Positions 36,369 through 46,985 are shown, counted from the stretch's first letter. The stretch is 64,000 nucleotides of DNA from Bradyrhizobium sp. BTAi1 (GCF_000015165.1 NC_009485.1:1528001-1592000), one strand, 5' to 3'. Notes: generated by a model not told the origin, from the sequence alone. Translations and numbers: made by a program.

Positions 36369-39300
36369 ATGACCGAATCTCTCCTCGGCGGCGCCAGCGC
36401 CGCGCCGGCCTCCATGCGTGCCACCGCAGTCGTCGCTTCCGCGGTAGTCAGGGCTGCACGACAGCTCTGCACCGACCTCGAGCGCAGCCGCCGCATCGAC
36501 GCCACCGCTCTACGCTCCGCCATGGAGGCAGCGTTTGGCGCCTCCGATAAGAGTGGTGCCTGGAATTGGAAGACCGCCTATGACGCCTGCGAGGCAGCGA
36601 CCGTCCTGTTCTTGCGCCGGTATGGCGTCGCCATGTTGGCCAAGGCGAGGTCGCCCGCCGCGATGCTGCCGATGCTGGCGCGGATCACGAAGCTCCTTCC
36701 GACCCACACGCGCAGGTCCGAAGAGAGTGAATCGCTTCAGCAGTTCTCGACACCCATCGGGCTGGCATTCGTCACCAGCGTTGCTGCCGCAATCACTCCG
36801 GCGGACGTCGTGCTGGAACCATCGGCTGGCACGGGCCTTCTTGCCATCCCAGCTGAACTGGCCGGGGCATCCCTCGTTCTCAACGAGTTTGCCGACGGCC
36901 GCGCAGGTATTCTCGGCCAGCTCTTCCCCGGCGTTGCCACGACCCGGTTTGATGCTGCGTACATCAACGACCATCTCGACCCCGGCATAGTGCCGAGTGT
37001 TGTGCTGATGAACCCGCCATTCTCGGCCGCGGTTCATGTCGATCGAAAGATGGCGGATGCAGCGTTACGGCACGTCGCCTCGGCACTTGCACGTCTTCCC
37101 GAAGGCGGGCGGCTGGTCGCCATCACAGGCGCCAACTTGGCACCTGACGACCCAGTGTGGTCTGAGTCTTTCAAGCGGCTGCAGGAACAGGGCCGGGTCG
37201 TGTTCTCGGCGGCAATCGACGGCGCAGTCTACGCCAAGCACGGCACCACCGTCGACACCCGCCTGACCGTCATCGATAGAGTGCCGGCCGACGATGTTGC
37301 GTCATTACCGCCATTCCCCGGCGTTGCACCTGACCTGCCGACGCTGCTCGCCTGGGTCACACAGCACGTGCCAGCACGGCACCCACTTGTCGGCAAAGCG
37401 GCATCGATGGTGCCGGCAATTGCCAGCCCCTCTCGAACCGTGCGCGCCTACGCCGGCCAACGTCAGCCAGCGGCGGTGCCGGCAATCGAGCCCGTGGCGA
37501 CGGAAGTCGCCTACGAGCCAGTCGATTGGGCGCCCACGGATGCCCGCCAGATCAGCGATGCGCTTTATGAGGCCTATGCGCTGCAGTCGATCCGCATACC
37601 CGGCGCACAGGCGCATCCGACCAAGCTTGTGCAGTCAGCGGCGATGGCTTCGGTCGCCCCGCCGAAACCATCCTACCGGCCGCACCTGCCAGCGAGCGTC
37701 GTCGCGAACGGGATCCTGTCGGATGCTCAACTCGAAAGCATCATCTACGCTGGCGAGGCGCACTCGGAGTTTCTTAGCGGTTCCTGGACGGTCGATGCCA
37801 CCTTTGATGTCGTGGCGGCCGCGCGTGACGATGCGGAGAATGCTGTTCGGTTTCGTCGCGGCTGGTTCTTGGGGGATGGGACCGGGGCTGGCAAGGGTCG
37901 GCAGGTCGCTGGTATCCTGCTCGACAACTGGCTGAAGGGGCGCCGTCGTGCGGTCTGGATCAGCAAATCCGACAAGCTGATCGAGGATGCGCAGCGTGAC
38001 TGGTCGGCGCTCGGCATGGAGCGCCTACTGGTCACGCCGCTTTCGCGTTTCCGGCAGGGCACGCCGATCCGGCTTGGGGAAGGCGTCCTATTTACCACCT
38101 ACGCTACGCTGCGCACCGACGAGCGCGGAAAGAAGCTTTCGCGCGTTGCGCAGATCGTCGAATGGTTGGGCTCCGATTTCGACGGAGTCATCGTTTTCGA
38201 CGAGAGCCACGCCATGCAAAACGCAGCGGGTGGGAAGGGCGAACGCGGTGATCAGGCCGCCTCTCAGCAGGGACGCGCGGGCCTACGGCTCCAGCATGCC
38301 CTGCCAAATGCCCGCGTTGTCTATGTCTCGGCGACCGGCGCTACCACGGTTCATAACCTCGCCTACGCCCAGCGCCTCGGATTGTGGGGCGGTGCCGATT
38401 TCCCGTTTGCCACCCGAGCTGAATTCGTCGAGGCGATCGAGGCGGGCGGTGTCGCCGCCATGGAGGTGCTGGCCCGGGACCTCAAGGCGCTCGGTCTCTA
38501 TGCTGCGCGGTCCCTGTCCTACGAGGGCGTCGAATACGAGCTCGTCGAGCACCAGCTCACGCCTGAGCAGGTGCGCATCTACGACGCCTATGCAGATGCT
38601 TTCGGCATCATCCACAACAATCTCGACGCGGCGATGCGGGCCGCCAACATCACCGGCGCAACTGGGATCCTGAACGCCCAGGCGAAGTCGGCAGCACGCT
38701 CTGCCTTCGAGAGCGCCAAGCAGCGCTTCTTCGGGCACCTGCTGACCTCGATGAAGACACCTTCGCTGATCCGCTCGATCGAGCGCGATCTCGATGCCGG
38801 ACATGCCGCCGTCATCCAGATCGTTTCGACCGGGGAAGCGCTGATGGAGCGGCGCCTCGCCGAGATCCCGACTGAGGAGTGGGGCGACGTCCAGGTCGAC
38901 ATCACGCCACGCGAATATGTACTCGACTATCTCGCCCATTCCTTCCCGGTCCAGCTCTACGAGCCTTTCTCCGACTCGGAGGGCAACCTCTGCTCCCGGC
39001 CCGTCTATCGCGACGGCCAGCCGGTGGAGAGCCGGGAGGCTGTCGCGCGACGCGATCGCCTCATCGAAAAGCTGGCATCGCTATCGCCGGTGCCCGGTGC
39101 ACTCGATCAAATCGTCCAGCGGTTTGGGACGGACATGGTCGCCGAAGTCACCGGCCGCTCCCGCCGTGTCATCCGCAGGGGCAGTCGCCTTGTCGTCGAG
39201 AGCCGTGCCGCGTCGGCGAACCTCGCGGAGACCACGGCATTCATGGATGACGCCAAGCGCATCCTTGTATTCTCCGACGCCGGCGGCACCGGCAGGAGCT

Positions 39301-40676
39301 ACCATGCCGAATTGTCGGCACGGAATCACCGCTTGCGGGTTCACTATCTGCTCGAGCCTGGGTGGAAAGCGGATGCTGCCATCCAGGGACTCGGCCGCAC
39401 CAACCGGACCAACCAGGCGCAGCCGCCGCTGTTTCGACCAATTGCAACGAACGTGAAGGCGGAGAAGCGTTTTCTCTCCACCATCGCTCGCCGGCTCGAC
39501 ACGTTGGGTGCCATCACCCGTGGTCAACGCCAGACCGGAGGGCAGGGACTATTCCGTCCCGAGGACAACCTCGAAAGCCAATATGGCCGTGATGCGTTGC
39601 GCCAGCTCTACACGCTGCTTGCGCGGGGCAAGGTCGAGGGCTGCTCGCTCGAGGCGTTTGAAGACGCCACCGGGCTGAAGCTCGTGGACGCCAGTGGGCT
39701 GAAGGACGAGCTTCCGCCGATCACGACCTTCCTCAACAGGCTGCTTGCCCTCGCTATCGAGCTGCAGAACATTCTCTTCACGGCATTCGAGCAGCTATTG
39801 TCGGCCCGCATCGAGGGCGCCATTGCGTCCGGCACCTACGACGTCGGGTTGGAAACGCTTCGCGCCGAAAGCTTTGTGGTCACCGACCGCCGCGCGATTT
39901 ACGTTCATCCAGCGACCGGTGCCGAGACCAGGCTGCTCACGATTACCCAGCGCGAGCGGAATCGCCCGGTCAGCCTGGATGAGGCCTTGAGCCGGCTGTC
40001 GGATCGACGTGCCGTCCTGCTGATCAACGAGCGCTCTAATCGAGCCGCCCTGCAGATCCCGGCGCCGAGCTTCATGCTCGATGACGGCGAGATCGAAAGC
40101 CGTGTCCGGCTGATCCGTCCGATGGAGCAGCACAGCGTTCCCTTGAAGATGATGGCGGAGAGCCATTGGGTCGAAGCCGACCGCGAACGCTTTTCCGCCG
40201 CTTGGCGGGCGGAGCTCGCGGATATCCCTGAATTCTCTGACAGCACGATCCATATCGTGGCGGGCTTGCTGCTGCCGATCTGGAAGCGGCTGCCGGACGA
40301 GTCGGCGCGGGTCTACCGCCTGCAGACCGATGCCGGAGAAAGAGTCATCGGTCGCAAGGTTTCAGCTACCTGGGTCGCGAGCGTCCTTGAGGGCGACGCG
40401 CCCAAGCTGGCATCGGACGCTGCCTTCGCCGCTCTGATCGAGGGCCGAACGGTCCTCGAGCTCGCCGAAGGCCTGCGGCTGCGCCGCGTTCGGATCATGG
40501 GCGCATACCGCATCGAGCTGTCGGGATTCACGGACGCGATGCGCGACCGATTGCGCAGCTATGGGCTCTTCGCCGAGATCATCTCGTGGAAGCTGCGCAT
40601 GTTCGTGCCAACAGATGAAAGCGGCATCGAAATCCTGTCGAAAGTGCTCGATCACTATCCGGTCGCGCATCAGTGA
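36369..40676 (+). CDS. Strawberry-notch-type helicase with N-terminal methyltransferase-like domain
   Basis: This 1435-residue protein has a Rossmann-type methyltransferase region with SAM motif VLEPSAGTGLLA (about 155) and MNPPFS (about 215, the N6-adenine type catalytic motif). An SF2-like ATPase follows with Walker A GDGTGAGKGRQ (about 502) and DESH (about 610). The helicase C-terminal half has motif VI-like GLGRTNRTNQAQ (about 1007) and a strawberry-notch C-terminal part. Such methylase-helicase fusions are constant in ICE and plasmid backbones and may protect or process element DNA; the role is unproven. The ATG at 36369 follows TCCTCCC without a strong ribosome-binding site. The next gene starts 12 bases downstream. 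Confidence 0.85.
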   Translation: MTESLLGGASAAPASMRATAVVASAVVRAARQLCTDLERSRRIDATALRSAMEAAFGASDKSGAWNWKTAYDACEAATVLFLRRYGVAMLAKARSPAAMLPMLARITKLLPTHTRRSEESESLQQFSTPIGLAFVTSVAAAITPADVVLEPSAGTGLLAIPAELAGASLVLNEFADGRAGILGQLFPGVATTRFDAAYINDHLDPGIVPSVVLMNPPFSAAVHVDRKMADAALRHVASALARLPEGGRLVAITGANLAPDDPVWSESFKRLQEQGRVVFSAAIDGAVYAKHGTTVDTRLTVIDRVPADDVASLPPFPGVAPDLPTLLAWVTQHVPARHPLVGKAASMVPAIASPSRTVRAYAGQRQPAAVPAIEPVATEVAYEPVDWAPTDARQISDALYEAYALQSIRIPGAQAHPTKLVQSAAMASVAPPKPSYRPHLPASVVANGILSDAQLESIIYAGEAHSEFLSGSWTVDATFDVVAAARDDAENAVRFRRGWFLGDGTGAGKGRQVAGILLDNWLKGRRRAVWISKSDKLIEDAQRDWSALGMERLLVTPLSRFRQGTPIRLGEGVLFTTYATLRTDERGKKLSRVAQIVEWLGSDFDGVIVFDESHAMQNAAGGKGERGDQAASQQGRAGLRLQHALPNARVVYVSATGATTVHNLAYAQRLGLWGGADFPFATRAEFVEAIEAGGVAAMEVLARDLKALGLYAARSLSYEGVEYELVEHQLTPEQVRIYDAYADAFGIIHNNLDAAMRAANITGATGILNAQAKSAARSAFESAKQRFFGHLLTSMKTPSLIRSIERDLDAGHAAVIQIVSTGEALMERRLAEIPTEEWGDVQVDITPREYVLDYLAHSFPVQLYEPFSDSEGNLCSRPVYRDGQPVESREAVARRDRLIEKLASLSPVPGALDQIVQRFGTDMVAEVTGRSRRVIRRGSRLVVESRAASANLAETTAFMDDAKRILVFSDAGGTGRSYHAELSARNHRLRVHYLLEPGWKADAAIQGLGRTNRTNQAQPPLFRPIATNVKAEKRFLSTIARRLDTLGAITRGQRQTGGQGLFRPEDNLESQYGRDALRQLYTLLARGKVEGCSLEAFEDATGLKLVDASGLKDELPPITTFLNRLLALAIELQNILFTAFEQLLSARIEGAIASGTYDVGLETLRAESFVVTDRRAIYVHPATGAETRLLTITQRERNRPVSLDEALSRLSDRRAVLLINERSNRAALQIPAPSFMLDDGEIESRVRLIRPMEQHSVPLKMMAESHWVEADRERFSAAWRAELADIPEFSDSTIHIVAGLLLPIWKRLPDESARVYRLQTDAGERVIGRKVSATWVASVLEGDAPKLASDAAFAALIEGRTVLELAEGLRLRRVRIMGAYRIELSGFTDAMRDRLRSYGLFAEIISWKLRMFVPTDESGIEILSKVLDHYPVAHQ

Positions 40677-41035
40677 GCGGGAGTCCGCATGATGCCCCGC
40701 GATGCGTCTGAATTGGCACACCGTCTCGCGCGAGAGGCCGAGGCCGTATGCCGTCACTATCTGTCCAATGGCAAGCGCCAGGGTGCGGATTCCGACGAAG
40801 TCGCCCAGGCGTACCGATATGAAGTCGCCCGTGGATTCCGAGACGATGTCGCCCACCTTTCCGATTTGATCTCGCCCAGCGGCGAGGCGTTCTGGCCGGC
40901 TGGTTCTCTGGCATCGGTCAAGCCGCGCGGTCAATCTGGAATCGCGACTTCAACCTTTTTTCTTCTTCTGCGGTTGCTGTGGGCATGTGGACAACGCGAT
41001 TGCGTTGTCCAAGCGCAGCGGCATGTCCACGGCGC

Positions 41036-41779
41036 TCAGGTCTTTCGGGCGGATTGCCGAGTTCGGCGCAGGCTCTCACCGGTGAGGTCGAGCCGATGGG
41101 CATTGTGGACGAGGCGATCGAGCACGGCGTCGGCATAGGTGGGATCTCCAATGAGCAGATGCCACTGGTCCACGGGGAGCTGGCTGGTGACGATGGTGGA
41201 GCGATGACCGTAGCGATCTTCGAGGATTTCCAGGAGGTCGTGACGGGCGCCGGCATCGAGCGGCTCGAGCCCCCAATCATCGAGGATCAGCAGATCGACA
41301 CGGCCAAGGCCGCGCAACAGGCGTGGGTGACGACCGTCGCCGCGGGCGAGCGCCAGATCGTCGAACAGGCGCGGGACGCGTTGATAGAGCACGGAGCGAT
41401 TGTCGCGACAGGCCTTGTGGCCGAGCGCCGAGGCGAGCCAACTCTTGCCGACGCCTGCCGGGCCGCAGATCAGGAGATTGACGTGGTCGTCGATCCAACG
41501 GCCCTCGACAAGCTTGGCGAACAGCGGGCGGTCGAGACCGCGCGGGGTGCGGTAGTCGATGTCCTCGACGCATGCCTGCTGGCGCAGCTTGGCGTAGCGC
41601 AGGCGAGTGGCGAGCCGTTTGTCGTGCCGCAGCGAGGCTTCACGTTCGAGCAGCAGAGCAAGCCATTCGGCGTGACCGAGGCTGCCAGCCTCACCGGCGG
41701 CTTCGATGTCGGCGAAGGCCTTGGCCATGCCGTGGAGGCCGAGGGCGTTGAGGCGGTCGAGGGTCGGATGGGTGAGCAA
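41036..41779 (-). CDS. istB: IstB-like ATP-binding transposition helper (copy B)
   Basis: It has the same 247-residue sequence as the copy at 19918-20661, with Walker A GPAGVGKSW and Walker B LLILDDWG and a TTG start at 41779. It remains open although its partner istA is frameshifted, so copy B could move only with IstA supplied by copy A. Confidence 0.9.
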   Translation of the reverse strand: MLTHPTLDRLNALGLHGMAKAFADIEAAGEAGSLGHAEWLALLLEREASLRHDKRLATRLRYAKLRQQACVEDIDYRTPRGLDRPLFAKLVEGRWIDDHVNLLICGPAGVGKSWLASALGHKACRDNRSVLYQRVPRLFDDLALARGDGRHPRLLRGLGRVDLLILDDWGLEPLDAGARHDLLEILEDRYGHRSTIVTSQLPVDQWHLLIGDPTYADAVLDRLVHNAHRLDLTGESLRRTRQSARKT

Positions 41780-41790
41780 GGGACGGTCTC

Positions 41791-43343
41791 CTAATTGTAG
41801 TAGCGCGGTCCGCGGATGTTGGCATGCAGGATCGGCGCATCGTCCGCGGAGCGCTGGTGAGCGGGACGCCGATCGAGATTGTTGGCGAGGATCGACTTGA
41901 CCGAGCCATAGGTGCGCGCGCCGATGTCGATCGCCCGCGCAGCCGCCGCGTCCAGCCGTTCGCGCCCATAGGAGGCGGCGAGCCTGAGGATGCCGAGGCA
42001 GGCGCGGAAGCCTTGTTCGGGGTGCGAGCGCTCGTCGAGAATGAGGTCGCACAATGCGCTGGTTGCCGGCCCGATCGCGGCGGCGTCCTGACGGATACGC
42101 CCGATAGTCCAGCCGGCGTAGCGCCGATGGCTGGAGGCCATGTGCTCCGGCACGGTGGTGTGCTTGTGATTGCCCTCATGCGCTGATGCGCGGCAATCCG
42201 CTCGCCCTTGTGGAAGATCTCGACGGTGCGGGCGGTGAACCGCACCTCGACCTCGGCACGCGCGAAGCGATGCGGAACGCTGTAATAATGCTTCTCCACC
42301 TCGACGTGGTAGTCGAGGCTGACGCGGCGGATCCGCCACTCGGCGAGCACGTAGGGGCTCGCCGGCAACGGCTTGAGCGCCGGCCGGTCGATCTCCTCGA
42401 GCAGCCGGCGGCGCGTCACGCCGAGCCGCCGGATCGGCCGCTCCTCGTTGAGCCTGGTGAGCAACTCGCCGATCGCTGCGTTGACCTCGGCGAGGCTGTA
42501 GAAGACGCGGTGGCGCAGGCGACCGAGCAGCCAGCGCTCGATGATGAGGACGGCCTGCTCGACCTTGGCCTTGTCGCGCGGCTTGCGAGGTCGCGCCGGC
42601 AAGACGGCCGTGCCGTAATGCGCGGCCATCTCCGCATAGGTGCGATTGATCTGCGGGTCGTAGAGGCTCGCCTTGATGACTGCGACTTTGGTGTTGTCAG
42701 GCACCAGGAGCGCCGGGACGCCGCCGATCGCCGCGAAGGCGCCAACATGGGCGCTGATCCAGTCGGCGAGCCCCTGCGTCCACGTCGCCTGCGCGTAGGT
42801 GAAGCTCGAGGCGCCGAGCACGGCGACGAAGATCTGCGCCGTCCTCCGCTCGCCGGTGAGGCGGTCGACCACCACCGGCACGCCGTCGCCCGCGTAGTCG
42901 ACGAACAGCTTGTCACCGGCCGCGTGCGCCTGGCGCATCGTCACCGACAGGCGTCCCTCCCAGGCGCGGTAAAGCTCGCAGAAGCGCGAGTACCGGTATC
43001 CGCCGGGCTCGGCGCCGATGTACTCCTCCCACAGGATCGACAGCGTCACGTGCTTGCGCTTGAGCTCGCGGTGCACCGCCGCCCAATCGGGCTCGGCGAT
43101 GCGGCGATGACCCTGCCGGTTACCGTTGCCGGTCTTGGCGAACAGGCGGGCCTCCAGGGCCGCGTCCGTGAGTTCGTCGGGCAACGGCCAGCTCAGGCCT
43201 GCGGCCTCGAACCGCCGGATGGTCAGCCGCACTGTCGAGGGCGCCGCGCCCATCCGCCGAGCAATCTCGCGGCTCGGCAGCCCAGCCGCCTTCATCCTGA
43301 TCACATCGCGCACACGGCGCATCGCAAGCCTCTCCGTCGGCAT
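41791..43343 (-). pseudogene. istA: IstA transposase, frameshifted (copy B)
   Basis: It is identical to copy A from MPTERLAMRRVRD through AHQRM; a single-base deletion near 42174 then changes SGNHKHTTVPEH into RAITSTPPCRST. The catalytic DDE part precedes the shift, but the C-terminal DNA-binding part is replaced by out-of-frame residues. It is probably inactive, unless the truncated form works with the intact IstA. Confidence 0.9.
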
Positions 43344-44637
43344 CCAGGGTCCCCCTTCGCAAAGCCGAAAGGTTGACCCTATGGGAGCCAGAAGAGGTCT
43401 CGTCACCCCGGGTTCGCTCTTGCGATACCCGGGCGACATCATCCCGGAATCGTGGGCGACATCATCTCGGAACGGGTGGGCGACTTCAAATCGGAATGGT
43501 GGGCGAGATCATCTCGGAATCCTGGGCGACATCGATCGGAATCCGCACGCCAGGGACGGTACTGGCTGGTTGGCGATGTCCAGAACACTCCGGGCCGCTC
43601 TCTGTTTGTGCGGCTCTACGAATCGCCAAAAGGCCCGGCAGGTAAATGGACTGACGCGGCGACGGGCGAGCACGGCGACTTGCTGGATATCATCCGTGAG
43701 CGCTGCGGTTTCGGCAATTTCCGCGAGGTTGCCGAGGAAGCGCGGCGATTTCTCAAATTGCCTCGTCCCAATCAGGACGTCACTCCCAAAGTCGCTCTCC
43801 CAGCGGTGCAGCGTGGATCGCGAGAGGCGGCAAGGCGGCTCTTTGCCATATCGCAACCGATCGAGAGTACTCTCGTGCAGCTATATCTGCGCCGTCGCGG
43901 CATTGATGATGTGCATCACGGCGGCAGTCTGCGTTATCAGCCGCGTTGCTACTATCATCCGCCCAACCAGGATGCGCCCGAGATCTGGCCGGCGATGATT
44001 GCTCGCGTGACGGATCTCGATGGGACGATCACGGGCGTACACCGTACCTGGCTCGATCCTGAGGGCTTCGAACCTCATCGGCTCGGCAAGGCGCCGATCG
44101 ATACGCCCCGCCGCGCCATGGGTGATCTTCTCGGCAATGCGGTTCGTTTCGGCATGGCGGATGACGTGCTCGCAGCTGGCGAGGGTATCGAGACCATGCT
44201 GTCGCTACGTTGCGTGCTCCCAACCTTGCCGATGGCCGCTGCACTGTCGGCCAATCACCTCGCAGCCATGGCACAGCCGCCGAATTTGCGTCGGCTCTAT
44301 ATCGCGCGTGACGCCGATGCTGCTGGCGACATGGTGCAAGCGGTTCTGTCGCAACGCGCAGAAGTTGCCGGCATTGAGGCGATCCCGTTATCGCCCCGGC
44401 TGGGCGACTTCAACGAGGATCTGCACACCTTCGGACTCGACGCCCTTCGCGCATCGATCATGGGGCAAATCGTACCGGAGGACATCGTCCGCTTTTCTCG
44501 CGCCGGCTGATGCCGTCGGATAGGCGCGAGCGGCGTCTCTCGGCGTCGACGGCTCGGTCGCGGCGGCCCGATGCCGAAGTGGCACGCGACCACGGCCTTC
44601 TAGAGGGCGATCGGACGGCAGGCGGTTCGGGCCGGCA

Positions 44638-44752
44638 ATGGCTGAGGGGCGGCTATTTTCCGCCGGCCCTTGCCACCCCACGCGACGAGTCGCGTGGGGA
44701 CCCCGACTGCGGGCCTTTGCATCGCGAAGCAAAATAGCCGCCCCTCAGCCAT
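44638..44752. repeat. Nested perfect inverted repeats (cruciform-like)
   Basis: Outer arms of 22 bases match perfectly (44638-44659 with 44731-44752, beginning ATGGCTGAGGGGCGG). Inside lies a second perfect stem CCCCACGCGAC/GTCGCGTGGGG with loop GA (44676-44699). It occupies a 363-base gap between the primase and DUF2493 genes that has no convincing gene. The position beside a primase gene suggests a replication or single-strand initiation site, but this is inference. Confidence 0.7.
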
Positions 44753-44873
44753 CCTCCGCTGGCGCTGCGGCCCTCCGCGTTGCTCCGGGTGCAGGCCCGT
44801 TCCGCCCGCCGTCTGAGTGATCGCCACGAAGGCCGCGATGGGCGCGGCCGATCCGGCAAAGGGACACCTCCTC

Positions 44874-45797
44874 ATGACCGATCGTGACGACATCGAACCG
44901 CCGCACGCTTCATCTGCGACCGACCTCGTTCTCAACGAACTGCAGCTCTTTGGCTACCGTCCATTCGACGACCAGCCCGATCCGAGACCGCTGCCCGAAG
45001 GTAAGACGATCGCTGGCGCCGTTGCCGACATTTTCGACGCCTTGGTCGCCACACTGAACGACACCCGGCTCGAGCCAGACCTTCCAGATCTGCTCTGGTC
45101 GGCAGTCAACCTCTTTCACCGCGCCGCAGACCGAACCAACCGTCAGCTCGACGATAACGAACAGGCGCAACGCAAGAGCCAGCGCGAGCAAGACGGCTCG
45201 GAAGTGCGATCCGTCGAACTGGAGCGCTTGACGGCCGAAGGCATCACACTGATCGAACGGCGCAATTGCCTGGAACTCTTCCGCGACCAGGCAATCGAAC
45301 GCTTTGAGCTCCACACCGGCTCCACTTGGCGTCCTCGATCGGGATCACTCGTCAACCATCGCACGCTCACCGCAGCAATGATCGACTCGCGGGACTTCAT
45401 CGCCGCCAAACGCCGGGCCGAGACCGAGGTCATGTTGCCAGCAGGACCGAAGATCGCACTGACCGGCGGCCTCGACTTCAACGATCACCGCCTCATCTGG
45501 GATCGCCTTGACAAAGTTCACGCCAAACATCCTGACATGGTCCTCATCCATGGCGGCTCGCCAAAAGGCGCGGAGCTGATCGCCTCCAAATGGGCGACCA
45601 CCCGGAAGGTGCCACAGGTCGCGTTCAAGCCGGACTGGACCCAGCACGCCAAGGCAGCACCATTCAAGCGCAACGACGCGATGCTCGAACTGCTGCCGAT
45701 CGGCGTCATGCATTTCCCGGGCACTGGAATCCAGGACAATCTCGCTGACAAGGCGAAGCGGCTCGGCATCCCTGTTTGGACATTCGGTGGCGCGTGA
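44874..45797 (+). CDS. DUF2493 (SLOG-like) domain protein
   Basis: This 307-residue protein (MTDRDDIEPPHASSATDLVL) has an N-terminal helical part and a C-terminal YpsA/SLOG-type Rossmann fold: KIALTGGLDFNDHRLIWDRL, DMVLIHGGSPKGAELIASKWA, and a final GIPVWTFGGA. SLOG domains bind nucleotide-derived ligands, and the DUF2493 group is a standard ICE backbone gene of unknown function. The start at 44874 fits the AAAGGGAC sequence upstream. Confidence 0.8.
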   Translation: MTDRDDIEPPHASSATDLVLNELQLFGYRPFDDQPDPRPLPEGKTIAGAVADIFDALVATLNDTRLEPDLPDLLWSAVNLFHRAADRTNRQLDDNEQAQRKSQREQDGSEVRSVELERLTAEGITLIERRNCLELFRDQAIERFELHTGSTWRPRSGSLVNHRTLTAAMIDSRDFIAAKRRAETEVMLPAGPKIALTGGLDFNDHRLIWDRLDKVHAKHPDMVLIHGGSPKGAELIASKWATTRKVPQVAFKPDWTQHAKAAPFKRNDAMLELLPIGVMHFPGTGIQDNLADKAKRLGIPVWTFGGA

Positions 45798-45913
45798 GCG
45801 CCACCCTGACACGCTTCGGATCCTACCACCCAGGTGGAGTTGCAGCGCCGCAACTCCGCCTCGTTTCGCTCATATGTCAAACCTGCGCCGCGGTGGTGGT
45901 GGAAGGCGCGACC

Positions 45914-46423
45914 ATGACATCTATTGCACATGGAGCCACCACCATGCTCGCCCTTGGACTTCTTCTCAATATCGTTGGCATCGGCTTGTTCTGCTGGCTG
46001 ACCTTCACGCTGGCGGTATACGCTCTGCCATTTTTTGTAGCCATGAATGCCGGCATGTTAGTTCTACAGAGTGGTGCCGGCGTTCCCGGCGCGTTGATTG
46101 TTGCCGTCGCCGTCGGCGTCATGACGCTGGCGATCGCTCGAATCGCGTTCGCCACGACCCAGTCGTTGATTTTGCGTGCGGTCATAGCATCGGTGTTTGC
46201 TTTGCCGGCGTCATTTGCTGGCTATCACGTCACTCTCGCGATGGCACAAATCGGAGCACCTTCGCTTGTCTGGCGGGAGCTTTTCGCTTGCTTTGGGGCG
46301 ATCTTCATCGGCGGCACGGCTTGGACGCGTTTAACTGTCTTTACAGAGCCCGGCCCGCTTGAGCCGGGCAGGGCGGTCAGCGACAGTCCTCGCCCAGTTC
46401 TCACGGCCGCCGCGCGCGAATGA
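45914..46423 (+). CDS. Hypothetical integral membrane protein
   Basis: This 169-residue protein (MTSIAHGATTMLALGLLLN) has four to five hydrophobic helices covering residues about 10-135 and a Pro-rich tail. GGAAGG lies seven bases before the ATG at 45914. No family motif recognised. The location between DUF2493 and DUF736 suggests an ICE accessory gene; a role in surface exclusion or transfer is possible but not shown. Confidence 0.6.
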   Translation: MTSIAHGATTMLALGLLLNIVGIGLFCWLTFTLAVYALPFFVAMNAGMLVLQSGAGVPGALIVAVAVGVMTLAIARIAFATTQSLILRAVIASVFALPASFAGYHVTLAMAQIGAPSLVWRELFACFGAIFIGGTAWTRLTVFTEPGPLEPGRAVSDSPRPVLTAAARE

Positions 46424-46985
46424 TGATCTGCTGACCCTCGTCGTCGAACAGGTTTGCGCAGATCAACGCGCGGGGTGTTCGGGAGCTGAGCGAAAGAATA
46501 TCGGGTCTTTCCAGAGCACTTCGGGCCAGCTGGCGATTACTCCCGCTCCGTCCTCGAAGTGGAAGGGCCTCTCTCTGGAGGTCTCTCTCGGCGCCGATGC
46601 CGCTATTTCCCGCATTCTGTTTCTTTCTCTACGCCCAACCGTTTCGACCTCTTGTACGGCAGAACCGAGATTAGCCAACTCTTCTCCCGAGGTTATGTTT
46701 CAGCACGCGACGCACCGGGCCTCCGTGATGGCTCGATCTGGCCGAAGACCGGCTGCGCCTCGATCGTCTGAGCCGCAACGCTGTCGCAGTGACTTTCTTC
46801 CCCTGGGCTTCGCCCATTCCTCGCGCGAGCCAAGAAAGCATGCCCCCGCGAAGGCGGGGGTCGCTGCGACAGCATCCTCCGCTGCGCTCCGGCCCTTCGG
46901 GTGCGTCGCCGATCGTCCCCGGCCTCAAAGATCGCCATCGAGGCCGCGGTGGTCGCGGGCTTGAAACACAAACAGGAGAAGAGAC
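46424..46985. other. Intergenic region upstream of DUF736 with a branched palindrome
   Basis: The 562 bases hold no convincing gene. At 46780-46873, outer arms GCTGTCGCAG/CTGCGACAGC enclose CTTTCTT/AAGAAAG, GGGC/GCCC and CCCCCGC/GCGGGGG stems. The sequence right after it (CATCCTCCGCTGCGCTCCGG) resembles that following the nested repeat at 44752. An AGGAGAAGAGAC ribosome-binding site precedes the DUF736 ATG. Confidence 0.5.

Larger units (their letters stand above)
40784..43547 (-). mobile_element. IS21-family element, copy B (2764 bp)
   Basis: It is nearly identical to copy A at 19666-22430 and in the same orientation, with the same TGCGGATTCC/GGAATCCGCA ends, tandem terminal units and hairpin. 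The target duplication is CGCCAGGG (40776-40783 and 43548-43555). It differs by one missing A near 42174, which breaks istA. The two copies are direct repeats about 21 kb apart. Confidence 0.93.
40689..44510 (+). pseudogene. Toprim-domain primase-like protein split by IS21 copy B
   Basis: The left piece reads MMPRDASELAHRLAREAEAV and CRHYLSNGKRQG; after the IS the frame resumes RQGRYWLVGDVQNTPGRS. The middle has a zinc-free primase-like region, then a Toprim fold (LAAGEGIETMLSL with the catalytic Glu, and LYIARDADAAGDMVQ with the DxD). The 8-bp target duplication CGCCAGGG restores SNGKRQGRYW when removed. The intact protein would be about 350 residues, typical of Toprim proteins in rhizobial ICEs. 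The right piece has no good start, so primase function is probably lost. Confidence 0.88.
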
